Origin: Glebionis coronaria | Taxonomy: Eukaryota > Streptophyta > Magnoliopsida > Asterales > Asteraceae | Direction of reading: 5' to 3' | NCBI GenBank assembly: GCA_025667525.1 | Contig: CM046878.1 | Span: forward strand, 575,402,868 to 575,466,867 | DNA length: 64,000 nucleotides | Shown: piece after piece, positions 32,927 through 43,870 of the stretch | Position numbering within the stretch: the stretch's first letter is position 1 | Layout of the letters: every line of letters starts with the position of its first letter | Program-made: the position numbers and the translations under genes | Notes under the pieces: model-generated | What the model saw: only the letters and a program-made list of their open reading frames with translations | What the model was told of the DNA's origin: nothing | Databases searched by the model: none

Positions 32927-33717
32927 CTACCCAACCAGGAATGTGCGCGGGTGGATATTTAACTTGTGTTCTTCCAGTTCACGCGGTATGCCAGTCATAT
33001 CCGTAGGTGTCCATGCAAAAATGTCAGTGTTTGAACATAAAATATCAACCAATCTTTGCTTTAATCTTCTCGGGAGGTTTCTTCCTATCGTGACTTTCTG
33101 CCTAGGGTAAGCTTCATTTATGACCACTTTTTCTTCACCGTTTTCCTCATGTGGGAGTTGTTCCTCCTCGTCTGCGCGATTTCGTTTACGAGAAATTTGA
33201 TTACATACAAGCTCAGGTGTTTCTCCTTTCACAATGACTATCCCATCCATGGTTGGAAATTTCATGATCGAGTGTAGGGTAGACGCGATCGCACCTAATT
33301 GTCTCATTGTCGGTCGCCCCAAAATGATATTATAAGGCGAAGGAGCCCTGGTAATCATGAATTCAGCCATTATCGTTTGTTTGTGTGACCACGATAATCG
33401 GTTAAAGTCAATGGTGACAGTATTATTCCTATAGGCCATGACTTTTGACCGTTGAATCCAACGAGAGGGGTGGTGGGAGGTCGCATTGCTATCTTTTGTT
33501 ATGTTGTAAGTTGTTCGAAACAATGCTCGTACATGATCTCTTTCGAGCTTCCACCATCAACATAGACTCTATGAATACGCATGTTATCGATATCGGCGGT
33601 GATGACAAGAGGGTTGTCTCCCATGCAATGTTCAGGTATCGGGTCTTCTTCTGAGAACGTGATGCTCGGATACGAGTTTCTGGGATCCATCGATGTTGAC
33701 TGATCGTGAAAGGTCAT
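32927..33717 (-). pseudogene. Tat protease region
   Basis: Two frames cover the protease. The first (33717-33499) carries RVYVDGGSSKEIMYEHCFEQ, where DGGSS is the active site in this group. The second (33523-32927) carries APSPYNIILGRPTMRQLGAI and the conserved segment before reverse transcriptase. A frameshift near 33510 separates them. Confidence 0.8.
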
Positions 33718-33795
33718 GTGTATTTCGCCTTTTGCTTTGGTGCTGATTTCCTCTCTTTTGTTCCACTCAATATGGGGTTTCTTATTATTTTTGGA

Positions 33796-34290
33796 TCATG
33801 AAGAAATGTTTTCTTGGCAATTATTTTGTGCTTTGGCACCTCTGGCCAAGTGACTCAACCGTCCGTTACGAATGCACATTTCTATTTCTTTCCTGAGATC
33901 GATACAGTCATTGGTATCATGTCCGTGATCCTCGTGGAACTCGCAATATTTTGTTTTGTCCCTTTTGTTTGCTGCGGTGAACATTTTAGGCGGAGGTCGC
34001 AGTGAAGACTTGCCTTCGGCTGTAGCGAAAATTTCTACGGGCGATTTTATTAAAGCAGTGAAGCGGTTTTGTGACCCCCGATGGTGTTCATTATTGCGCA
34101 TTGTTGAACGAGCAACAAACTTATATTTTGGTTTTCTCGAAAGATCTTTATATGTAGCATGTTGTTTTGCCTCACGGTTCCCTTGCCTAGGTTCTCGAAG
34201 GTGGTTCTCAATGTTGGCATCTTCGGCCCTAATGAAGTTGTGGGTTTGAGTGAACAAATCCTCCAACGATATTGGTGGCCTTGGAATCAA
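33796..34290 (-). pseudogene. Tat gag, zinc-knuckle region
   Basis: Encodes CEFHEDHGHDTNDC, a CX2H...HX4C knuckle typical of Tat-group gag, after a basic, charged linker. Confidence 0.8.
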
Positions 34291-34311
34291 ATCCTTGAAT
34301 AATCTACCCAG

Positions 34312-34752
34312 TCATAGACCACTTATAAATGCCCCAGATACCATGACATCTGATCGATCAGCCATATGTAGCGTCTCTTTGCTGAATCTGTCCACGTAGT
34401 TTTTCAAGGACTCGTCCGGTCGTTGCCGTATACCAAGTATTTCTGCTTGCGTTTTTTGGAACCGTCGTTGTTGTAAGAAATTTGCCCTAAATTTGTCCTG
34501 TAATTGGTGAAAGCCATCGATGCTTCCTGGTGCTAGGTTTTCGTACCAGAACCTTGCAGCCCCACACAGTGTGATAGGAAAGAAACGACACCATACAGGC
34601 TCAGGAAGCTTGTGTACATCCATTGTGCCCATAAAAACCGTGAGGTGATCATTTGGGTCAGACATACCATCATATGTTTTAAGATTAGCGGGAACTTTTA
34701 ACCCGTCCGACATGTCATAGTCTCGGATACGACTAGTGAAGGGGGATGCCAC
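34312..34752 (-). pseudogene. Tat gag, capsid-like region
   Basis: Encodes LKTYDGMSDPNDHLTVF, WCRFFPITLCGAARFWYENL and LKNYVDRFSKE, the retrotransposon gag domain. It is separated from the downstream gag segment by a frame break near 34300. Confidence 0.85.
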
Positions 34753-34879
34753 GAGGTATCTTGTGTCCCTGTTGGTTTTTTGAACACGAAAGGTTGGTGA
34801 TAAAATTTTGTGTTATGTGTATCTTTCTTTTTCGCGTTATTCCTGTCCAGTGGGGTTGCGATTAAAGGTTTTATCTTTT

Positions 34880-35301
34880 TCGAAAAAATAAAAAACATTT
34901 TTTTCAAAAAAAAAGTTTTTATTTCTTTTTAAACTTTTTTTCGAAAATATAACTTTTTTCTCCGAAAATTAAACTTTTTTCGAAAATAAAACTTCTTTTA
35001 TCCAAAATTAAACTTTTTTTTGGAAAATAAAACTTTTTTTCGAAAATAAAATTAATTTTCAAAACAAGTTATGATAAGCATAAGGTTCACCATATATCCT
35101 TGAAAAAGGAAAAAAAAAAAACAAGAATACATTCTCTTTTAAACCTTGTTAATTTTTAACGAAAAATATCTGCACCATTAGTCCATGAGGGATGTATCAT
35201 ACCCCACGCACTAATGGAGGGATGACTGTTGTCCAAAAAACTAACGAAGGATGTAATTCTATTTTTTGTCATAACATAGGGATGATTTTTGCACTTCACT
35301 C
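34880..35301. mobile_element. Single arm of a foldback MULE
   Basis: This matches the right arm of the foldback element at 38531-39634: a (cgaaaataaaacttttttt)-type array, then about 220 bp ending gatgatttttgcacttc. The opposite arm is missing, and the Tat gag begins where it should be. Confidence 0.75.
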
Positions 35302-35444
35302 ATAATTTTGTTATCTTACTTTAGACATTATTTGTGTTTGTAGCACATAACGCCATTAGAAAAATATGCCTTTGTATTATATAGAATTTTGTCTATCCTT
35401 TTCTTTGTAACTTGTGCTTTAAATTTGATATATATAATTATGTA

Positions 35445-37251
35445 CAGGGGAAACCATGTTGATGGTAGTGGGGGAGATGCGCCTCACCAAGCTCTCACGC
35501 AGGGGCGGAGCCACTTGAAGAGTACTGGGGGGAGCTGCCCCCAACAAACTTCTCGTAGACACACACATTCATGTAGAAAAAATATTGATTTTGTAGAAAA
35601 AAAGTGTGGTGCCCTCAGCTAGAAAATCATTGTGCCCTCATCAAAGATTTAACAATCTGAGTGTTAACTAAGTTTTTAGCTCTAAAGCCATTTTTTCCGG
35701 TAGGATATTTGGTCAGAAAAGGTGAGGAAGAATAGTGGGGTTGTAGACTTGTAGGCATGGGAAGTTGGTAAATAAAAGTCAAAATACTACTCTATTTAAT
35801 TATTTTTTGAGCAAGTACTTCATTTAATTAAGTATACAATTGTTTGTATCTTTTCAATGCACATCATTCATTAGCGTTTTAATTTTGTTCTTTTTAGAGC
35901 TGTTATTGTTAATATTACAGTATGTTCTTAATTGTGATGACATATATAAGAATTTGTAATGACATCATTTTAATTTATTTATTTTAACGGCTAGTTATGA
36001 CATTTATTAAGTTAGTTATTGATTTTACTGTATTTATTCACAAGGTAGTCCTTCTCAGCCTCGAATATAATTAGTGATCTGATTCCACAGTACTTACTCA
36101 GAAGGTAGTCAATGTCAGCCTCGAATCGACATATTTATGGGACAGAACCCATAAATATAATTAACAAAATTGTATTGTAATGTTTTAAGACAAGTTGCAC
36201 AATAGTAGTTTTATTTAGTTTTCTGTTAAAGATCTATATTTGAAAATGAATGGTATACAGAGTACAATATAACTTAATTTTAAAATAAATTAATAGAGTA
36301 AAAGTTACCATCGTATATTTATTTGAGACTTGCACATGTTATTTTGCATCAATTGTAATGAAGTAAAAAAAATTCTTTAACTGAACCGCAACTCAATTTC
36401 AAATAACAAAAGCAATTCAACCCGACTTGATATATTATGGGATGTGTTAATAAAAAACACATTACAACATGTTAATTAACGAATCTGAAAGCTCTAAACA
36501 CTTTATTTATAGACATAGCGACTTTAACCCGGCCAGACGCCTTTAACCCAGACTCGACTCGAATCGTTACTTAATACGCTAAAAAAATTTCTCAACATAT
36601 ATTACTTGCCATGTCCTATTGCCCCCCACACTTGTAAATGCTGGCTCCGCCACTGCTCTCACGATATATAGAAAATAAGTCAAACTTGTGAGATAAAAGT
36701 CAAGTGCCCTCGTCCAGAAAATGATATTACCCCTGTCGTTCTTGGCTTGACAACATTATGAACGTTCTCCTTTTCTAAATTATATTTTACGGTGATTTTA
36801 GAATTGTTCATAGGAAATAATAGAGAAAAAAATTTGGGGAGTTGGGAACATGAGATGGGTGAATCATCGGTTAGGTAGCTAAACTAATATAATATTATAA
36901 TAACTTTGTCGTTTTTTCTTTTTATTACTTGATACTAGCTAATGGTACTGACCTGAAACACACCTTTAATTTGCAAAAACATAAATAATGATGCATTAAT
37001 AGAAGTTTTATTAATTTTGACTAGAAATGTTGAGCATCTCGCTAGTTGTATTTAATTCAAGAATATTTTATACAAACAATAAGTTTATTTCAAAATGATT
37101 TTTTTTATTAATTATTAATCATTTTTGGTTTGTACTAAATAAATTATCTCTCAACGCACGATAGTATAATTCGTGTCGATAGGACATCTCAAACTTTTAT
37201 TCATGGTCAAGTTATTGCGAGATTTGAAGAAATTGTCTGGCTCCGCCAGTG
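35445..37251. mobile_element. Outer hAT element, interrupted
   Basis: Bounded by the exact 8-bp duplication attatgta (35437-35444 and 37252-37259). It starts caggggaaacc and ends ggctccgccagtg, a related hAT-type terminus. A second hAT element (35500-36655) sits inside it; without that the outer element is about 640 bp and non-coding. Confidence 0.7.
35500..36655. mobile_element. Inner hAT element nested in the outer one (1156 bp)
   Basis: Starts caggggcggagcca and ends tggctccgccactg, its near inverse. The flanking 8-bp duplication ctctcacg is exact (35492-35499 and 36656-36663). There is no transposase. Parts such as gtgccctc resemble the outer element, so they are related families. Confidence 0.88.
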
Positions 37252-37259
37252 ATTATGTA

Positions 37260-38221
37260 CATTTATATATGTTGTGTTTTTTATATAACATATATGTTTT
37301 ATTGTTAGAAAAAATATCTATGTGGTAATTTAAAATAAATAATAAAAAATATAAAATTCAAAGGGGTATTTGTTTCTATTTTAAAGTTATTTAAAAATAT
37401 GAAATTTATAAATTACACTTAAATCTATAAGTTATTTAAAATTTATTCACTAATGTTTAACTGATTGCTCCCTTTTTAAAATTTTTTTTTATCATTTTTT
37501 ACACATATATTTTTGAATTACATATATGGCCTCTGTGGTTTGATCAAAATTGTAACTTCAGTACCTCGATTTTAAAAGTTGCATGAATAATCTTTAACTT
37601 TGCAAAGAATAAAACGTTAGGTCCTTCCACTTAACTAGTGTTAAGTGAACTTTGTTGTTATTTACAAGTTGGTCCTTTTGGTTAACGATTGTTGCATCGT
37701 CCATCCTTTATTCTAATGCACACTTATACTTTAACTTTAAGTTTGTTTTTGTCAAGTTTTTAATATATTTAAAAAATTCAAAAAAAGAACGTTTTAAAAA
37801 CAATTTTAAATTTAAAGTAAAAACTTTTTAATTTATTTTGAACAAATTTTTTTCCACAAAAAATTTAATTTCGAGAAAATAATCATAAAAAAAAGGAAAA
37901 GTTCAAAAAATTTATTTTAATTTCGAAAAAAAATAATTTCTAAAACATAATTCAAATAGATAGGTTTTAGGACCCGAACAATTAGAGAAACCCGTGATGA
38001 AAATTTTTTAAAACTCATGGCTTCGAACCTAAAATTTTTGTCTCTTGCAAAACTAGAAATCTAAGCAAAACTTTCTCCTCAAACTTTAGAAAAAACTCTA
38101 ACAACTGAATTAAGTCAGTTGCATGATTAGTTAATATATGGAAATAAAAGTACATTAATACCTAACAAGTGGTAGCAAATATTCCTATGAAAATATAAAT
38201 AAAAAAATACCCACATCAATA
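37260..38221. other. AT-rich DNA, nothing bounded
   Basis: Homopolymer-rich sequence with no gene. The stretch 37520-37710 (ggcctctgtggtttg, ggtccttttggttaac) resembles MULE-type terminal sequence but no partner end was found. Confidence 0.5.
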
Positions 38222-38530
38222 TCTTTCTATATATATATATACTAACGAGGTAAATAATTCGCGCTTCGCGGCGGAGGGTGAAAGACTAACGAATGACTGC
38301 TGACCGATAAAACGAAAGATTGTTCACGTTAATAACTGACATTGTAATGAACGAATAACCTCGAAGAATATTTTGATAAAAAAATTTTGAAAGTATATTT
38401 TTTTAAAATCATACCAATATAAAAAGCATTGGAATACTTGACGCGTTTGGTCCGTAATGCGACGATCTTATCAACAATAATTTTTTTTGTTTAAAAATAA
38501 TCGATACATATATGCTCCATATTTAATAAA

Positions 38531-39634
38531 GAGAGAAGTGCAAAAATCATCCCTGTGGTATGTCGAAAAATCGAATTACATCCTTCGTTAACTTTTTGGA
38601 CAACAGCCATCCCTCCGTTAGTGCGCGGGGCACAATACATCCCTCATGGACTAACGGTGCAAATGTTTTCTCGTTAAAAATTAACAAAATCTAAAAGAGA
38701 GGGCATTCTTGTCTTTTTCCTTTCGCAGGGATGTATTGTGAACCTTATCATAAATAGTTTCAAAAAAAAAATATTTTTGAAAAAAAAAATTATTTTCAGA
38801 AAAAATAAGTTTTATTTTCGAAAAAAATCATTATTTTCGGAAAAAGAAGTTTTATTTTATAAAAAAAAATTATTTTCCAAAAAAAATTTTATTTTCGAAA
38901 AAAAAATTTATTTAAAAAAAAAAATATTTTCAAAAAAAAAATTTATTTTCGAAAAAAAAATTATTTTCGTAAAAAAAAATTTTATTTTCTAAAAAAAAAT
39001 TATTATCGAAAAAAAAATTTATTTTCGAAAAAAAAAATTTATTTTCGAAAAAAATATTTATTTTCGAAAAAAAAATTATTTTCGAAAAAAAAGTTTTATT
39101 TTCCAAAAAAAATTATTTACGAGAAAAAAGTTTTATTTTCGAAAAAAAAAAATTATTTCCCGAAAATAAAACATATTTTTTCGAAAATAAAACTTTTTTT
39201 CCGAAAATAAAACATATTTTTTTGAAAATAAAACTTTTTTTTTCAAAATAAAACTTATTTTTTAGAAAATAAAACTTATTTTTTAGAAAATAAAACTTTT
39301 TTTTCCGAAAATAATTTTTTTTTTCGAAAATAAATTTTTTTTCGAGAAAATAAATCTTATTTTTTCAAAAATAATTTTTTTTTTCAAAAATAATTTTTTT
39401 TTTGAAACTATTTATGATAAGGTTCATAATACATCCCTGAGAAAGGAAAAAGACAAGAATACCCTCTCTTTTAGATTTTGTTAATTTTTAACGAGAAAAC
39501 ATTTGCACCGTTAGTCCATGAGGGATGTATTGTGCCCCGCGCACTAACGGAGGGATGGCTGTTGTCCAAAAAGTTAACGAAGGATGTAATTCGATTTTTC
39601 GACATACCACAGGGATGATTTTTGCACTTCTCTC
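38531..39634. mobile_element. Foldback MULE, 1.1-kb near-perfect palindrome
   Basis: The two halves are inverted copies. Outer arms of about 220 bp start gagagaagtgcaaaaatcat; inner arms are arrays of a 16-18 bp unit like ttttcgaaaaaaaaatta that invert near 39160. An exact 9-bp duplication tttaataaa (38522-38530 and 39635-39643) points to the Mutator superfamily. The transcript would be a very long hairpin. Translations full of FEKK-type residues inside it are not genes. Confidence 0.88.
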
Positions 39635-39870
39635 TTTAATAAATAAACTTTGTTATACAAAAAGATGTAAGTAGTTAAGAGTCTAAGGTCCTTTTCGTAA
39701 TATGTTACATAATGTAAAGGGCAGTGAAACTAAAATGTGTATTAAGTTTTAACTTTCTTTATAAAATTATACGTATGTCATAACCGTTGCAATATTAGGC
39801 TCATTTGGTTTGTAATACAACATAGATACACGTTGCATATTTGATAAGGAAATTTTGTTATACTAAAAAG

Positions 39871-40315
39871 TAGGGGTGTGAATCGAGTCGAGTTGGTTGT
39901 GTTCGGGTCAATCGGGTCGGGTTGAATTCGGGGTAAAGCTAAAAATAAGTTATCCGATTTGAACTCGAAATACTCGGGTTCAGATCAATTCGGGTCGAGT
40001 CTAGTCGGATGAAGTCTATTCGGGTTCGAGTCAACCTTAATCCAGATAAAATGTAAAAAAAAAACTCCTTCTTTACTCTTTTTTTTTTTAATAAAAATTA
40101 TGTTAAAATTTGAATTTAAAAAATAAGAAAAATTATTATTCTAGTCAATCAGGTTGACTAAAACCCAAATTAGACATAACATTTATACTCGATGTTCGAC
40201 CCGATTTTAAATTAAAGTTAGTTGATTTAATCTGAATACAAATTTTGAATCCGAACAACCCGACTTGAATATGCTTGAATTGGGTTTGACCGGGTCGAAA
40301 ATATTGACAACCCTA
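39871..40315. mobile_element. hAT-like MITE (445 bp)
   Basis: Starts taggggtgtgaa and ends attgacaacccta. Flanks ctaaaaag and ctaaaaaa form a 7-of-8 target duplication. Rich in cgggt/acccg near both ends, AT-rich in the middle. Confidence 0.65.
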
Positions 40316-40553
40316 CTAAAAAAAGTACAGATAATTAAGTTTAAGACCTTTTTTTGGTAATAAATTGCTTTGTATAAAAAAAGTTGCTTCGTATAAGGAG
40401 GTTTTTTTTTTAATTTGGTTTCCTATTCACGTTGGGCACTTGTCATTTGGTGGTCTTCAAAATGACAAAGTCAATTGAACAAAACGACTTGCAAAAATGA
40501 AATACGATGTCGTTTGCGTCCTAATTTAATATATATTATAATATATAAAAAGC

Positions 40554-41560
40554 GGGTAAAAGCTATATAATACCATCGTACTTATCAAGATGTGCCGACT
40601 TTAAACACTTACTAATTAATCTCGTGACTTTACCATTATTCTTTCAAATCTGTTCCGACTATATCAATATAAGCATAAAATGACTATATTACCCTCGTCT
40701 TCTTCACATAAATCTGCACTTAATCACTATTTTCATACCATCATATTTCACACAAATCAAAACCCCCCAAATCTGTAACCTAACCCTAAACGAATCCCAA
40801 ATCAAAACAAAACCAAAATCCCAACAACAACCTTTAAATCAAGCCAATTCTAATTCCAACACGTGAAAGATCTCCATATCATTGATTCGAATATACCTCC
40901 CAATTTTAACAATTATTCCGTTTTCTATTTCGTTAATATTACATATGGATCTATTTTCAATTAAATCAGTGAATCCAAACTATTTCGAGGTAAGTCTGAA
41001 TTGGTCACCTAAGTTTTACAAACTCACATTTAGTAATCAAATGTTGAATAAAATATTTGTTGCATTGTGTACCCACACGTCACACCAATGATACTCCAAT
41101 TCCATTATTTTATGTTAATACCCACCTCGGCGAGCGTACAACACTAGAAATGAATTATTTTATTGGTTGCCTTTGCTTCTTGCGGCTGACAATAGTAATC
41201 CCATAGATGAATTTTATGCGGCTGAATGGGTGGGGTAGCGCAATCCCCAAAGCTCATGTTGCACATGGTAATCTTGTCCGGAACCACTAATTACCAAGAT
41301 TGTGAAACCGCATGTGGAAAACGTTTATCGAAGAGAACATACTTTCACTAAGAATGTAGTCAGTGGTTTTTTAATCAATGTGATAGGGTAAAAGATAAAG
41401 GGTAAATTAGTCATTTAAAATGGTAATATAGTCATTTTATGCTTATATTGGTATGGTCGGAACAAATTTTAAAGTACAATGATAATGTCACGAGATTAAT
41501 TAGTAAGTGTTTAATGTCGCACATCTAGATAAGTAAAGTGGTATTACATAGCTTTTACCC
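40554..41560. mobile_element. MULE-type element with long terminal inverted repeats
   Basis: About 150 bp at each end are inverted copies (gggtaaaagctat...ataccatcgtacttatc on the left). Flanks ataaaaagc and ataaaaaaa form an imperfect 9-bp duplication. No transposase was found in the 700-bp interior. Confidence 0.72.
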
Positions 41561-41943
41561 ATAAAAAAACTTATCTTGAAACTTGAAAAAATTGAAAATC
41601 CAACATTTCCATATATAAACATAATGCTTAAATAGGAAACAAGTGTAGCTGATTCGACCATCGTGTCAACCCGGTCTAGTCACCGTAACGGTTCAAACAC
41701 CGGATCAATCCGGTCGAGTCGCCGTTTTGCGGGTTCGCTTAGCCACCAAGTCACCCGATCAAGTGACCAAGTTATTGGTTCGACCACGAGGTCAATAAGG
41801 ATATTTAGCCTATCCGCCGTTATGCGCGGATACACGTCTAGTAATCATAAAAGTAATGAAAATTCGAAGTTCATAAAATAACACATTGGTACGTGTGTCG
41901 GTCGCTTTTCATAAATAGATAATCGAATTGAGAATACAATATA

Positions 41944-42010
41944 TGGGCATTGGTTGGTCTAGTAGTTATGTTAGCGTTTATATAACTTTCAGGTCACGTG
42001 TTCGAGTCAC
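41944..42010 (+). repeat. tRNA-related SINE-like head
   Basis: A Pol III-like A box (tggtctagtag, 41955-41965) and B box (gttcgagtc, 42000-42008) are spaced as in tRNA-derived SINEs. It does not fold into a proper tRNA. No tail or target duplication was fixed. Confidence 0.4.
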
Positions 42011-42110
42011 CAAGCCTACCTGTGTTCTTTTTATACTTAAAATAAGGGTATCTATTATGATAAAATGTTATAAACCTTTTTAACTTAAATTCTTCATGTC
42101 ACGTCACTAA

Positions 42111-42698
42111 GAGCATCCATTATGGTAGGTTTATAATTAAGTTTACATTTCATTTCAATCATAGTGGACACTCATTTCATGTCTAGGTGAAATGAAAAGG
42201 TCCTAACCTCTTTAAAATTAAATGCATTTAATTCATTTGTTATATAAAATATTTTATAAAGTTGTAAAGGTTTTTACCATAGTGAATGTAGGTTTATAAT
42301 GTCAAAAGGTCTAAAAGTTAATGATATAATAATGTATAAACCTTTAGAAAAAGTTTATCATAGTGAATGCTCTAAGTTTTAAACATTTTGGATTAATAAA
42401 CTTATTTTCACTACGGTATAAATGTTTTAAAGTCTTATAATTCTTTCACGTAACACTTTCATTAAATTATGAAGAGGTCTCAGATTATGGACCTACACCG
42501 GTTAATGATGCGATGGGAGAAGTTTTTATTTTGTCATTTTGCGCTGCGGGTGAGCACCTTCGAAAGAAACGGAGGACTTCATTCAGTGACCGTCTTCATG
42601 CCACATAAATATAAAATAAACTTCCATATGATTAATATAAAACATAAACCTTTTCAAGTTTTTTAAACTTATATTTAAACCTCTTATAATGGATGTTC
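42111..42698. mobile_element. Tourist-like (PIF/Harbinger) MITE (588 bp)
   Basis: Ends gagcatccattatggtaggt and, inverted, gaacatccattataagaggt. Three-bp duplication TAA at 42108-42110 and 42699-42701. Non-coding. Confidence 0.78.
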
Positions 42699-43006
42699 TA
42701 AATGTAATCATGAATGCGTGATATAAAATCTTGTGCTTTTTTTGAACGGCAATATAAAATCTTGTGTTTATTCTATGTAATGATCCGTATTAAGGACATG
42801 CAATGTCGGTTTCAGCTTCGTCAAAGTGGTTAAGTACTAGTACCAAATAATCTGTTTTATGTCGACTTTTAATTCACTAGAAAATAGTGGCTGCATTCAT
42901 ATGCTATGCTATCAATCGAGTATATTCAACCTATACGTCGTGGGTTTGAGTCTCGTTGGAGGTGTGTGCAATAGAAGTGGTATAGGTTATAATTTGTTGT
43001 TGAGAA

Positions 43007-43337
43007 TGTTATATCTAGTATTATATTTTCGCCTAAGTCGTGTCTAGGGTAATCAAGAGTCGAGTAGCCTAGTTTCCTAATAGCTATGAATAAAGGTCGG
43101 TTGGCAATGTCTAAGCCCAACCCGACCCGTAGGACTTGTATAGTCGGTTCCCCCTCATCTCTATAAAAGGAGGTGAGGGGGAACGAACCAAACACGCATT
43201 CTTTCAATAAACTAATCGGAAACGATTAGGGATTACCTTGTGGCGTCGCTTTTCTTTTCTGTCGATTCTGTTGTATGTGTTCTTCGTGATCGATATTCCG
43301 CATCTAGTAATCAGGGTTGTGGGGAATAAACCTTACA
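43007..43337 (+). repeat. 5' LTR of Copia element
   Basis: Starts tgttatatctag, ends aaaccttaca. Holds a TATA box (ctataaaagg, 43161-43170) centred in an 11-bp perfect dyad, and a 7-bp hairpin with GAAA loop at 43212-43229. Confidence 0.95.
43147..43184 (+). promoter_or_regulatory. TATA box inside a perfect dyad
   Basis: gttccccctca (43147-43157) and its exact inverse tgagggggaac (43174-43184) flank tctctataaaaggagg. The same arrangement is in the 3' LTR. Confidence 0.8.
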
Positions 43338-43870
43338 AGTGGTATCAGGAGCTTGGTTCGCGAGGCTGGTTTCTAGGATCGATCGTCGAAGATTAATTGG
43401 TGTTCAGGGTGTCGTGATCATCAAGGTTGCAGCAGCGATTGACTGAAAAGGGTGAGTTGGTTTTCGGTGTTGAAGATCGACTGAAGATCGCCATTGTTTT
43501 TTTTTCTTTCTTGGTTTTTGTCGCAGAAGATAAAGAGAGAAGAAAGAAGAACAGTGGTTGTGTTGTGGCTGTGTTATTAAAGTCAACTAATATTACTGAG
43601 GGTTTTTGTTGGTGGGCCAAGTTATTGGGTCATTGGATCCAACAAGTTTTTTTGTTGTCAAATAATTAATTTTGAGCTTAAAAATTTATTGGTCCAAGGT
43701 TTATAAAACAAAAATTGTTACTTTGTAATATTTTACACAAGGGGACTTCGTAATTCGTGATTGTGAGGTTTAACGTATCACAAGGTTTAGCGAGTTACCG
43801 AAGGGACTTTGTCGGTTTGTGATTGTGAGGTTTTTCACAAGGTTTAGCAAATCAACAAAGGGATTAAAGA
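43338..43870 (+). other. Leader of Copia element
   Basis: About 530 bases between the 5' LTR and gag. Contains direct copies of a segment like ggttt(agc)gagttaccgaaggga near 43780 and 43845. No credible separate gene. Confidence 0.7.
43340..43352 (+). promoter_or_regulatory. Primer binding site of Copia element
   Basis: tggtatcaggagc, two bases after the LTR, resembles the tRNA-iMet site with one extra g. Confidence 0.75.

Larger units (their letters stand above)
29890..34870 (-). mobile_element. Decayed Tat-lineage Ty3/Gypsy retrotransposon
   Basis: Minus-strand remnants in the order gag, gag zinc-knuckle region, protease, reverse transcriptase, RNase H, a second (archaeal-type) RNase H and integrase. 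The second RNase H is the hallmark of the Tat/Ogre/Retand group. Reading frames are broken repeatedly. LTRs were not found on either side. On the 5' side the gag runs into one arm of a foldback MULE at about 34880, so the element is truncated there. Confidence 0.85.
38222..41841 (+). mobile_element. Candidate Helitron (3.6 kb) with nested elements
   Basis: Starts TCTTTCTATATATATATATA and continues ACTAACGAGG, after an A. Near the start is a GC-rich palindromic run (gcgcttcgcg). The 3' end has a 7-bp hairpin tatccgc/gcggata (41811-41832), then cacgt and a terminal CTAG (41838-41841), followed by T. These are Helitron hallmarks. The interior holds a foldback MULE, a hAT-like MITE and a long-TIR MULE, and no Rep/helicase. 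Confidence 0.6.

Noticed and set aside
38738..38992. 84-residue frame rich in F, K and I
   Set aside because: It is a translation of the A/T-rich arm array of the foldback MULE, and the reverse arm gives similar nonsense.
42880..43001. Possible second SINE head just before the Copia element (gtgggtttgagtctcg)
   Set aside because: The B box mismatches at a key position and no convincing A box or tail was found.
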